Below are positions 7,811 through 14,689 of a DNA stretch of 21,947 bases, piece by piece (within the stretch, counting starts at the first letter, position 1; every line of letters begins with the position of its first letter). Position numbers and translations under genes: made by a program. Below the pieces are notes generated by a model. It searched no databases. It saw only the letters and a list, made by a program, of their open reading frames with translations, and was not told the origin of the DNA. The stretch lies in assembly GCA_002422505.1 (NCBI GenBank), contig DIVX01000132.1:20727-42673 (forward strand), written 5' to 3'. Source of the stretch: Desulfovibrio sp. UBA6121 (GTDB lineage: Bacteria; Desulfobacterota; Desulfovibrionia; Desulfovibrionales; Desulfovibrionaceae).

Positions 7811-7842
7811 CAAATAGCCCCGTAAGGGGCTGTTTTGTTTTT
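7811..7842 (+). terminator. Intrinsic terminator after pit
   Basis: AGCCCC (7816-7821), tetraloop GTAA and GGGGCT (7826-7831) are followed by GTTTTGTTTTT. The preceding A-rich bases can extend the stem against the T-tract. Confidence 0.9.
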
Positions 7843-8037
7843 ACGCGCGGCTCTGGCAATCCCTTCTGCCCATTGGCGTGGCCTTTCTCCTGTGTTAGGG
7901 TGTAATATTTGAATAAATAATCGCAGCTTGTCTTGCATCTTGACTTGCGGCGCGGCCTCACGCACAGTTCAAGAGCAACACTCTGCGTGTCTTTGATGAA
8001 TCTTGGCATAACATGAAACAGGTGCGTGTACGCGGTC
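7843..8037. other. Intergenic region upstream of the partner-switching cassette
   Basis: No gene is seen. An AT-rich patch (7901-7920, TGTAATATTTGAATAAATAA) is the likeliest site for a promoter -10, but no -35 element fits it well. No sigma54 -24/-12 pair was found. The start region of the next gene has no strong Shine-Dalgarno. Confidence 0.4.
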
Positions 8038-9156
8038 ATGTCTGAAGCAATGTCCCAGGGCGTCATTCTGGTGGTCGATGACGAGCCTATCAACATCGCC
8101 GTGCTCAAAGGCGTGCTGACCAGCGCCGGATATGGCGTTGTGAGCGCGCAGAACGGGGCCGAGGCGCTGGCGACCGCACGCGCCAAGCGGCCAGACATGA
8201 TCCTGCTTGATGTGATGATGCCTGGCGAGTCCGGCTTCGAGACCTGCAAGAAGCTTAAAGATGACGCCACGACCGCGCATATTCCGGTGATGTTCATCAC
8301 CAGCCTTGGCGAAATGTCGAACAAGCTCAAAGGGCTGGACATCGGCGCCGTGGATTATGTCACCAAGCCCTTCATGGCGGCGGAGGTGCTGGCCAGGGTG
8401 CGCTCGCACATGAATTTCCAGAAGCGGCAGGGCGCCATAATCAACGCCCAGGCCAACCGCCTGGGGCAGGTGCACGCGGCGCAGATGTCGCTGCTGGTGA
8501 AGCCGGAAGCCTTGCCGGAGGCCCGTTTTTCCGTGCAGTTTCTGCCCGTGCTGGAAGCCGGGGGCGACTTCTACGATGTCATCGATTTCGGCGGCGGGCA
8601 GGTTGCCTATTTCGTGGCCGATGTCAGCGGGCACGATCTGGGCGCGTCCTTCATCACCTCATCGCTCAAGGCCTTGTTCCGCCAGCACGCGGCCCTGGGC
8701 AAGTCCCCGGCGGAGGTTCTGGCCGGGATGAACGCCATCCTCTGCGCCATCACCACGGAAGAGGTCTACCTCACCGCCGTGTGCCTGTGCCTGGACCGGC
8801 TCTTCGGCACCTACAGCTTAGCCTCGGCCGGGCACCCGCCCATGGTGGGGCTGCTTGGCGGCAAGGCCCAGTGCCTGGATGCGCCGGGGCTGCCTTTGGG
8901 CCTGTTTGAGGGGGCGGAGTTTTCCGTTCTGGAAGGGGCCATAACCGAGGGCGACCGCTTTTTTCTGTACACCGACGGCCTGGCCGAAAATTCTGGCCGC
9001 TACGTGACCAGCGACGCCTTCCGGGCGCTGCTGCTTGATTCCTGCCAGCACAACGCGGTGCTGCCGCTTGCCCAGGCCGTGCGCAACATGCTCTGCGACC
9101 TGACGGGCGACCAACCGCCGCAGGATGACGTGGTGCTTCTGGGGGTCGATGTATGA
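8038..9156 (+). CDS. Response regulator with SpoIIE/RsbU-type PP2C serine phosphatase output
   Basis: This 372-residue cytoplasmic protein has a CheY-like receiver (residues ~8-125) joined by a short helical linker (~125-160) to a PP2C/SpoIIE phosphatase domain (~165-372). The receiver is complete: acidic pair D14/D15, phospho-acceptor D58 in LLDVMMP, T88 and K110. The phosphatase has its metal-binding aspartates: AGGDFYD (D177), VADVSGHD (D195), YTDGLAE (D313) and PQDDVV (D363/D364). In RsbU-like systems such enzymes remove phosphate from a STAS antagonist so that it can capture the kinase/anti-sigma factor. Here that substrate is probably the next gene. GTG 8026, ATG 8038 and ATG 8050 are possible starts; I chose 8038 because MSxxMSQGVILVVDD gives a normal receiver N-terminus. 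The stop overlaps the next start by 4 nt. Confidence 0.92.
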   Translation: MSEAMSQGVILVVDDEPINIAVLKGVLTSAGYGVVSAQNGAEALATARAKRPDMILLDVMMPGESGFETCKKLKDDATTAHIPVMFITSLGEMSNKLKGLDIGAVDYVTKPFMAAEVLARVRSHMNFQKRQGAIINAQANRLGQVHAAQMSLLVKPEALPEARFSVQFLPVLEAGGDFYDVIDFGGGQVAYFVADVSGHDLGASFITSSLKALFRQHAALGKSPAEVLAGMNAILCAITTEEVYLTAVCLCLDRLFGTYSLASAGHPPMVGLLGGKAQCLDAPGLPLGLFEGAEFSVLEGAITEGDRFFLYTDGLAENSGRYVTSDAFRALLLDSCQHNAVLPLAQAVRNMLCDLTGDQPPQDDVVLLGVDV

Positions 9157-9902
9157 ACACACCACAGCTGTGCCATACCCTCCATGGGCTGGAATGCAGC
9201 TTCCCCGCCATGGCGGAGAACATCGAAATGTTCATCGCCGCCGTGCATGGCTTCTTGGCGGAAAACGACCTTGGCGGCCTGACCTTCGACATGGAGCTTC
9301 TGGCGCGCGAGGCCTTGGTCAACGCCGTGCAGCATGGCTGCGGAGCAGACCCGGCGAAGCTGGTCAACGCCTCGTTGCAGCGTGAAGAGGAGAACCTGGT
9401 GCTGCGGGTAAGCGACCCAGGCCCCGGCTGGGACTGGCGCAACGGCCCGCACGAGGCCGAGCCCGCTCCCGCCGCCATCGCAGGACGAGGACTCTTCATC
9501 ATCCGCAAATATTCCGACAGGTTTTCCTACAACGACGCAGGCAATGCGCTCACCATCTCCAAGCGCATTCCCTCACAGGAGAAAGACATGAGCGAAGTCA
9601 AGGAACGTTCGGTGCACATGGTCATGGAGCAGCGCTTTACCGCGCAAGATGTTCCGGCTCTGCGCGAGGCCTTCCGCGAGCGGCTGCAGGACGGACCGAC
9701 CAAGCTGCATCTCGACTTCAGCCGGGTGGAGAGCCTGGACTCCATGGGCATCGGTCTGCTGGTGGCCACGCACAACTCCCTGGCGCGCCAGGGGGGTGCG
9801 TTGCTGCTTACCCAGGTGCGCAAAGACATTTACCAACTGCTGACCCTTATGCGCCTGGACAAGCACTTCTCCGTCACGCCCGCCACAGAGGCCCAGCCAT
9901 GA
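9153..9902 (+). CDS. Fused RsbW-like serine kinase/anti-sigma domain and RsbV-like STAS antagonist
   Basis: This 249-residue protein joins two partners that are normally separate. Residues ~1-140 form a GHKL ATPase of the RsbW/SpoIIAB type: N-box REALVNAVQHG (E53, N57), G1 box VSDPGPG (D88) and G2 box GRGLFIIRKYSD (G111-L114). Residues ~150-245 form a STAS domain, with VESLDSMGIGLLVATHN carrying the D-S-x-G switch (D196, S197) where RsbV-type proteins are phosphorylated. The frame is unbroken through the junction (IPSQEKDMSEVKE). M146 at the junction has its own strong Shine-Dalgarno. The gene overlaps its neighbours by 4 nt on both sides. The likely target of the kinase domain (a sigma factor or other partner) is not encoded nearby. 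The fusion could be genuine or could result from a recently lost stop codon; a sequencing error cannot be excluded. Confidence 0.88.
   Translation: MNTPQLCHTLHGLECSFPAMAENIEMFIAAVHGFLAENDLGGLTFDMELLAREALVNAVQHGCGADPAKLVNASLQREEENLVLRVSDPGPGWDWRNGPHEAEPAPAAIAGRGLFIIRKYSDRFSYNDAGNALTISKRIPSQEKDMSEVKERSVHMVMEQRFTAQDVPALREAFRERLQDGPTKLHLDFSRVESLDSMGIGLLVATHNSLARQGGALLLTQVRKDIYQLLTLMRLDKHFSVTPATEAQP
9577..9590 (+). promoter_or_regulatory. Internal Shine-Dalgarno and ATG at the kinase/STAS junction
   Basis: AGGAG (9577-9581) lies 6 nt before an in-frame ATG (9588-9590). Initiation there would make a free 104-residue STAS protein beginning MSEVKER and ending at 9902. This is the best ribosome-binding site in the three-gene cassette and stands exactly where a separate rsbV-like gene would start. 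Confidence 0.6.
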
Positions 9903-11017
9903 GCACGGAATTTTCGTCCCTCATCCACAGTTTTGTTGAGGACTGCCGCGAGCACCTGGACAGCATCGAGGCCTCGCTCATGGACATGGAGGCCGCAGGC
10001 GAGCACCAGGACCCGGAGTTGGTCAACACGGTTTTTCGCCTGGCGCACTCCATTAAGGGCGGGGCAGGCATGCTGGGGCTCGACAACATCAAGACCCTGG
10101 CCCACAAGCTGGAGAACGTGCTGCACATGGTGCGCAGCAACGAGCTTGTGCCCACGCACGCCGTGGTCGACGTGCTGCTCAAGGGCTTCGACCGGCTGAC
10201 CTACCTGGTCGACAACATCAACGAGAGCGAGACCCTGTCCATTGACGCGCAGGTGAAGCAGTTGCTGGCCCTTGGCCAGCAAGCCGGGGCAGAGACCAGC
10301 GCAACGCCAGTCACCGCCCAGTTCGAAGTGGGCAAATCCGGCATCTTCAATGTTGACGCCCAGAGCCTGGAGCAGGTGCGCAAAGGCGGCAACGAGCTGT
10401 ATCTGCTGGAATTCGACCTGATCCACGACATCCACGGCAAGGGGCGCATGCCCTTTGAGGTGCTCAAGACCCTTATGGACACTGGGCGCATTGTTGATTG
10501 CAAGGTCGATTTCGCCGCCGTGGGCGATTTGGACGACTTCGGCAACGCCATTCCGTTCTATGTGCTTTTCGCCAGCATCCTGGAGCCCAAATATGTGGCC
10601 GGTCTTGTGAAATTGCCGGATGAACGCGTGCGGCACATCGACAAGGCCGAAAACGCGGTGACCGTTACGGCCTCCCTGGCGCCGGAAACGCGCTTTGGCG
10701 CGCTCACCCTCGCCATAGCCGAAGGCGTAGGACGCGTGACCTTGCCACGGGAGATAACCCCGCTGGTGCTCAAGGACCTGCGCGAGCTGCTGCTCGCAGG
10801 GCTGGAGCATTGCTCCAAGGTGGTCATCGACTGGGCCGAGTTGTCGCGTTGCGACATGTTCTTTTTTCAGATGCTTCTTTCCGCGCGCAGCAGCTACGCC
10901 AAGCGTTCCAAGGAGCTTGTGGCGGCGGGTCCGCTGCCGGAGGAACTCAACAAGGCCTGCCAGACCCAAGGCCTGGGCCTGGAGGGGGCCCCCGGCTGCA
11001 TGCTGCCCCTGAATTAA
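9899..11017 (+). CDS. Hpt / CheA-P2-like / STAS-like multidomain phosphotransfer protein
   Basis: This is a 372-residue cytoplasmic protein. Residues ~1-110 are a histidine phosphotransfer domain with RLAHSIKGGAGMLG (H50) followed by LAHKLENVLHMVR, as in the P1 domain of CheA. Residues ~145-250 (NELYLLEFDLIHDI, ILEPKYVAG) resemble the domain between Hpt and kinase in delta-proteobacterial CheA proteins. There is no dimerisation, ATPase or CheW domain. Residues ~265-345 (SKVVIDWAELSRCDMFFFQMLLSARSS) look like a STAS fold, but the switch position reads D319-M320-F, so no serine is available for phosphorylation. The family assignments of the middle and C-terminal parts are inferred from pattern only. 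The gene overlaps the upstream one by 4 nt and ends the cassette. It probably relays phosphate to the receiver of the first protein. Confidence 0.8.
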   Translation: MSTEFSSLIHSFVEDCREHLDSIEASLMDMEAAGEHQDPELVNTVFRLAHSIKGGAGMLGLDNIKTLAHKLENVLHMVRSNELVPTHAVVDVLLKGFDRLTYLVDNINESETLSIDAQVKQLLALGQQAGAETSATPVTAQFEVGKSGIFNVDAQSLEQVRKGGNELYLLEFDLIHDIHGKGRMPFEVLKTLMDTGRIVDCKVDFAAVGDLDDFGNAIPFYVLFASILEPKYVAGLVKLPDERVRHIDKAENAVTVTASLAPETRFGALTLAIAEGVGRVTLPREITPLVLKDLRELLLAGLEHCSKVVIDWAELSRCDMFFFQMLLSARSSYAKRSKELVAAGPLPEELNKACQTQGLGLEGAPGCMLPLN

Positions 11018-11345
11018 ACCGCGCCGCTTGGACCCGGCTTGTGAGCCCTGCGGAGGCTTAACACGCTGAAGCTCAAGCGCCGCCTTGCCAGCGCGTCATT
11101 ACAACCGGGGCTGCCCTGTGACCCTGCTCCATCTCCCCCATGCAGGGCGCTTCAAGTCGTCCCCTGCGAATTGCCCCGCCCCAACCTGCCGCCATGACCA
11201 GGATGCGCACGGCAGCGCCGGAGCCGACAGGCTTCTGGTGTATGCATGCCGGAAGGCTGGTACGTGGCGGGCGGAAAGGGGGGGGGCAAGCTTGCGCGTG
11301 TAGCGAATCAATGCGCCTTGTTGGCGGCAAAAGGCGAGGGGGGAG
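11018..11345. other. Convergent intergenic region with a G9 tract
   Basis: These 328 nt lie between the Hpt-STAS gene and the convergent HDOD gene. No open frame looks like a real gene. Seen: an inverted repeat CCCTGC..GCAGGG around 11123-11148, a run of nine G at 11278-11286 and a 10-bp palindrome GCAAGCTTGC at 11286-11295. No hairpin with a T-tract is found on either strand, so neither gene has an obvious intrinsic terminator here. Confidence 0.5.
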
Positions 11346-12644
11346 TTACGCGGCGTTCGCACCCTGGGGTGCGGGCAGCAGGCGGAACAAGGTGTCCGCC
11401 TCGGCCAGGGACTCCAGGTGACAGCGGGACAAGTCCGTAAGCTTCAGGCCAACGCTCTGGGCTAGGCGTCCGGCGTAGGGCCAGTCGGCGTTTTCCATGG
11501 CCTGGGCCAGCAGCAACCAGGGCGCCAGGCTGCCTTTATGCTCGCACAGGGCCTGGCGCAGGGAGTCTTCCAAAGGCACATCCTCCAGGGCCTGGGCCGG
11601 GGGCATCTCCATAATCGGCTCAATGTAGGAAAGCAGACCAAGAAGCGAGAGCTGGGGCTGTAGTTGGTCCATGCCCGCCGCGCGCGCCGTGCGTTTGAGA
11701 AATCCTGCCCGCAGCGCGGCGTAGTAGCACAATTCCTGGTGGCGCGCCGTGGGCGAAAGGCCGGTGAGCAGGGCGATTTCCAGCCACTTTTTGAGGGGTT
11801 GCCAACCCGCCAGCACAATGGCCTGCTGAATGGACATGACCTGGCGCGCCAGACCGAAGCTGGCCGAGTTCAGGAACAGCAGCAAACGGTAGGTCAGGGC
11901 GGCGTCCGCCTCAATGACGTGCGCCAGGGCCTTGAAGTCGGCATCAGGCTTGCCCAGACACTCCAGCAGGCGCAGGCGCGAAAGCTGCGTGGCCGTAATG
12001 CTCTTTTTGCTCTGGCGCAGGTTCATCCTGTTGAAGAAGAAGCCCTGAAACATGTCTGCGTTGGCCGTTCTGGCCTGCAGCATGGGGGCCCAGCTGGTAA
12101 GGCCGCGCACCAGCACCTTGGCCTCGTAGGTGTGGGCGGCCAAAATCCGCTCCTCAAGATCGTCGCCGTCCTGGGCATTCCCGGTCTGCAGCACCAGCAA
12201 ATCCGCCAGGGCGTTCAGGCCACGGCACCCGCGCTTGTTGTCGAAATCAGACACGGCGATGCCGAAGCCCGCCTGTTTCAAGTCGGAAACGGCCTCCTCA
12301 ATGCCGGGCGTGAACCCTGCCGCCTCGGGCAGCTCCACAACAATGCCTTGCGGCCACAACACTCTGGGAATGCCTTCAAGGATGGCTTGCGGGGGAAAGG
12401 CCACAAGGGTGTGTGCATGCCCCGGGCCGCGCTGGGGCAGGTGCGCCTCCAGCAGTATGTTGGCGGTGGTTTCGTCGCAGAGCAGGTCGCATTCGCTAAG
12501 CGCCTGTTCAAAGCGCACTGCCGTGCCCCAGGGCTGCAGGCTGCGGTCGAACACCGGTTGGCGGGCGACCATGAAGCCGTCATCATCCGCAACGCTTTCT
12601 GCGAAGCTCAATGATTTCTCGTCTCCCTGATCTTCACCATGCAT
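11346..12644 (-). CDS. YuxH-type protein: degenerate EAL domain plus HDOD domain
   Basis: The 432-residue product begins its conserved part with FMVARQPVFDRSLQPWG, typical of the YuxH family in which a degenerate EAL-like domain precedes an HDOD domain. Where active c-di-GMP phosphodiesterases have the EAL signature, this protein reads GTAVRFEQ, and the metal-binding residues are not recognisable, so enzyme activity is unlikely. The HDOD part (~residues 230-340) includes FKALAHVIEADAALTYRLLLF, LNSASFGL and IQQAIVLAGWQPLKKW. HDOD proteins act in signalling, for example in chemotaxis, motility or stress responses, by binding partners or nucleotides. The start ATG 12644 has a G-rich but poor Shine-Dalgarno. 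It converges on the partner-switching cassette, but a functional link is only a guess. Confidence 0.87.
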   Translation of the reverse strand: MHGEDQGDEKSLSFAESVADDDGFMVARQPVFDRSLQPWGTAVRFEQALSECDLLCDETTANILLEAHLPQRGPGHAHTLVAFPPQAILEGIPRVLWPQGIVVELPEAAGFTPGIEEAVSDLKQAGFGIAVSDFDNKRGCRGLNALADLLVLQTGNAQDGDDLEERILAAHTYEAKVLVRGLTSWAPMLQARTANADMFQGFFFNRMNLRQSKKSITATQLSRLRLLECLGKPDADFKALAHVIEADAALTYRLLLFLNSASFGLARQVMSIQQAIVLAGWQPLKKWLEIALLTGLSPTARHQELCYYAALRAGFLKRTARAAGMDQLQPQLSLLGLLSYIEPIMEMPPAQALEDVPLEDSLRQALCEHKGSLAPWLLLAQAMENADWPYAGRLAQSVGLKLTDLSRCHLESLAEADTLFRLLPAPQGANAA

Positions 12645-12692
12645 ATGCGTGCCCCCCGGAGCTGATTCAAAACCTGGACCCGAGCCGCGGGC

Positions 12693-12740
12693 ATACGTAA
12701 TAAATATACGTGCAAAGCCAAAAAGGCAACGCCTACGTAT
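12693..12740 (-). promoter_or_regulatory. Promoter region of the HDOD gene with repeated ATACGT sites
   Basis: On the minus strand TTGCCT (complement of 12724-12729), a 17-bp spacer and TATTTA (complement of 12701-12706) form a modest sigma70-like promoter about 55 nt before the ATG. Three copies of an ATACGT core surround it: ATACGTA (12693-12699), ATACGT (12706-12711) and the inverse TACGTAT (12734-12740). They flank and touch the -10 element, as an operator would. Confidence 0.4.
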
Positions 12741-13020
12741 CCGTTTTTTTGCCGATCAAGCGATTTTACATCAGCTGCGGCGATTCGAAGCTGCTCTGGT
12801 AGTCATTGTGCGAAACTTGCGGCAGCACAGACGGGCAAAATATAGTGCCGCTGACGCGAAGCGGGTGTAGGCGCCGGAGCGAAGGGAACCCTGTATTTCT
12901 TTGAGTCATAAAACTAATGGGTAGGCGAGAAGAGGCGTGGACAGAACCGGCCCGGCTGAGTCTCCGCAAAGTCTGCGCAAAAGTGCGGAAAATAGTGCTC
13001 GTTTTTGACCAGTTTTGACA
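12741..13020. other. Intergenic region between the HDOD gene promoter and tRNA-Thr terminator
   Basis: About 280 nt, noticeably less GC-rich than the surroundings, with no convincing gene. A plus-strand promoter-like pair, TTGCGG (12817-12822) and TATAGT (12841-12846) with an 18-bp spacer, is enclosed by the inverted repeat GCGGCA (12819-12824)/TGCCGC (12846-12851). No terminator follows it in the same direction, so a small RNA is not supported. Short open frames here look random. Confidence 0.35.
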
Positions 13021-13024
13021 ACCA

Positions 13025-13064
13025 AGAAAAGGCCCCGCATCGGTGTAGAACCGTTGCGGGGCCT
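13025..13064 (-). terminator. Intrinsic terminator of tRNA-Thr
   Basis: On the minus strand AGGCCCCGCA (complement of 13055-13064) pairs with TGCGGGGCCT (complement of 13030-13039), a 10-bp perfect stem, and then runs into TTTTCTT. It lies 10 nt after the tRNA CCA. Confidence 0.92.
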
Positions 13065-13073
13065 AATCTGCTC

Positions 13074-13149
13074 TGGAGCCAGCGCGGGGAATCGAACCCC
13101 GGACCTGCTGATTACGAATCAGCTGCTCTGCCAGCTGAGCTACGCTGGC
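13074..13149 (-). tRNA. tRNA-Thr (anticodon CGT)
   Basis: On the minus strand acceptor GCCAGCG pairs with CGCTGGC. The D-arm is GCTC..GAGC and the anticodon stem-loop is GCTGA-TTCGTAA-TCAGC with anticodon CGT (reads ACG). The T-arm is CGGGG-TTCGATT-CCCCG, the discriminator is T (U73), and CCA is encoded (complement of 13074-13076). All stems are well paired. Confidence 0.97.
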
Positions 13150-13165
13150 TGACTCATGGGGAGCC

Positions 13166-13194
13166 TAGATACACAAGGCTGTAAGGGCGGTCAA
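13166..13194 (-). promoter_or_regulatory. Promoter of tRNA-Thr
   Basis: On the minus strand TTGACC (complement of 13189-13194) is separated by 17 bp from TATCTA (complement of 13166-13171). The -35 matches 5 of 6 bases; the -10 is weaker. Transcription would start about 10 nt before the mature 5' end. Confidence 0.6.
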
Positions 13195-13447
13195 GCCGAA
13201 AACTGAATCTCCCAGAATCTCACGAGAGCTGCCGCAGAGGGACGCTGTTTTCGTTCTCCAGGCGCCTGCCACCGCGAGCGAGCACGCATCCCTCGAAGGA
13301 AATGCTCTTCTGCCGGATGGCAGCGCCCAGCGAATGTCCCCCCTGGAAGCGGGCAAGCCGTGACCAAAGGCGCCGCTCGGTCACATCTATTCATCGTCGC
13401 GTCTTGCGCTTTGGTGTTTCCCCCTGGGGCAGCAGAGAACACCGCGC
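13195..13447. other. Region between moeA and the tRNA-Thr promoter, with two hairpins
   Basis: No gene is seen. Two inverted repeats lie downstream of moeA: GGTGTT (13413-13418) with AACACC (13438-13443), starting 5 nt after the moeA stop, and GTGACC (13360-13365) with GGTCAC (13379-13384). Neither is followed by a T-tract on the minus strand, so they are at best weak or factor-assisted terminators or mRNA-stabilising stems for moeA. Confidence 0.35.
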
Positions 13448-14689
13448 CTAGCTCAGGCGGTGCCCGCGCCGGTTCTCCCAAATGGGAATCATGGGCACAA
13501 GCTCGCCTTCCGTAGCGGTGTTGGACACAATGAGCAGCCCCTGGGCTTGCAGCATGTCCAGCCGGGCTTCGCGGCTGCGGTCGAGCAGGGGCTGCGCCTG
13601 CAGTTCCGCGCCAATGGCGGAGACCGTGCAGGGCACCAGCCGCTCCCAGCCCGGCTGCGCCGTTACGGGTATCAGCTGCGGCCGTGAAAGGATGGGGCCA
13701 GGCACCGGCAGGGTGCGGCCGCGCAGCCAACACATTGCAGGCAACACAAACGCATGCATCAGGGCGAACACGGCCCAGGGCGTTCCCGGCAAAGCGAACA
13801 GCAGCGTGTTGCCGCGAATGGCCGCGAACATGCTTTTGCCGGGCGTAAGCTTCAAGCCGGTGAACAACGGGGTGAAGCCGGCCTCCTGGGCCGCGCGCAG
13901 TATGAAGTCGCGCTCGCCGGGGCCCGTGCCCCCGGTGGTGACAATGCAGCGGGAATCCTCCTCGCGCAGTCTGCGGCCTATCTCTTTAAGATCATTGGGG
14001 CATACCTCGGCCACCACCTGCGGTACGGCCCGCTGCCGCAGCAGCCCGGCCACAAGCAGTAAATTGTCGGCGGGCATGTGCCCGGGCGCTGGCGCGGCGT
14101 CCAGGCCGTCCAACTCGTTGCCCAGGGCCAGGGCAAGCACCTTGGGCGGGGGGTAGGCCTTGGCGCGCTGGCAGCCGGAAACGGCTAGCGCGGCAAGCAC
14201 CTGCGGGCTCAGGTCCTCGCCCCGGCGCACAATGCGCGTGCCGGCCTTAAGATCGCTGCCGATGGCGCGCACATGGTCGTTTGGAGCCAGGGCGTTTGGC
14301 ACGCACAGCACCTCGCCTTCCAGGCGCACGTCTTCGGCGGCGGCGACGCAATCGGCCCCGGCGGGCAAGGGGCCGCCGGTAAGAATGCCCATGGCCTTGC
14401 CAGGCTTGAGGGCCGGGGGCTCGGCGGTGCTGGGACGAATCTGGCCACTGGTTTTCAGCCGCACCGGGCTTTCCGGCGTGGCCAGGCGGAGGTCCTGGCT
14501 GGAAAGGGCGTAGCCGTCGACCGTGGATCGCAGTTCCGCAGGCGTGGAGTGTTGGGCGAAGAGATCCTGGGCGCAGATGAGCCCCAGACTATCGAGCAGG
14601 GGCAGATCAAGCACCTGGGGGGCGCTTTCGTGAATGTGGTGACGGAGGCGTTCCAGAGCCAGATCGCGGGAGATGCGTTCTTCGGTCAT
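13448..14689 (-). CDS. moeA: Molybdopterin molybdotransferase (MoeA family)
   Basis: MoeA inserts molybdate into adenylylated molybdopterin (tungstate in some anaerobes). The 413-residue product has the family's ordered motifs: STVDGYAL (D58; usually S-x-MDGYA), GILTGGPLPAGAD, ALGNELDG followed by MPADNLLLVAGLL, IVTTGGTGPGERDF (usually GGVSxGxxD), LKLTPGKSM (usually KPGKP) and FALPGTPWAVF (usually LPGNPxS). The key Asp, Glu and Lys positions appear to be kept, but each motif differs from the consensus. It is thus a divergent member, possibly a specialised paralogue. The ATG overlaps the stop of the upstream mobA gene by 4 nt, so the two form a coupled unit. Confidence 0.88.
   Translation of the reverse strand: MTEERISRDLALERLRHHIHESAPQVLDLPLLDSLGLICAQDLFAQHSTPAELRSTVDGYALSSQDLRLATPESPVRLKTSGQIRPSTAEPPALKPGKAMGILTGGPLPAGADCVAAAEDVRLEGEVLCVPNALAPNDHVRAIGSDLKAGTRIVRRGEDLSPQVLAALAVSGCQRAKAYPPPKVLALALGNELDGLDAAPAPGHMPADNLLLVAGLLRQRAVPQVVAEVCPNDLKEIGRRLREEDSRCIVTTGGTGPGERDFILRAAQEAGFTPLFTGLKLTPGKSMFAAIRGNTLLFALPGTPWAVFALMHAFVLPAMCWLRGRTLPVPGPILSRPQLIPVTAQPGWERLVPCTVSAIGAELQAQPLLDRSREARLDMLQAQGLLIVSNTATEGELVPMIPIWENRRGHRLS

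Noticed and set aside
8010..8037. TTGGCAT before the response regulator-PP2C gene as a sigma54 promoter
   Set aside because: The -12 GC element is missing at the required distance.
11085..11303. 72-codon open frame between the Hpt-STAS and HDOD genes
   Set aside because: No ribosome site, no recognised motif, codon use unlike the neighbours, and it runs through the G9 tract.
12817..12851. Promoter-like pair and inverted repeat as a small RNA gene
   Set aside because: The -35 is weak and no terminator with a T-run follows on the plus strand; the nearby strong hairpin terminates tRNA-Thr on the minus strand.
12766..12969. 67-codon minus-strand frame between the HDOD gene and tRNA-Thr, considered as an integrase or transposase remnant
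   Set aside because: No motif of any mobile-element protein, no direct repeat of the tRNA 3' end nearby and no terminal inverted repeats.
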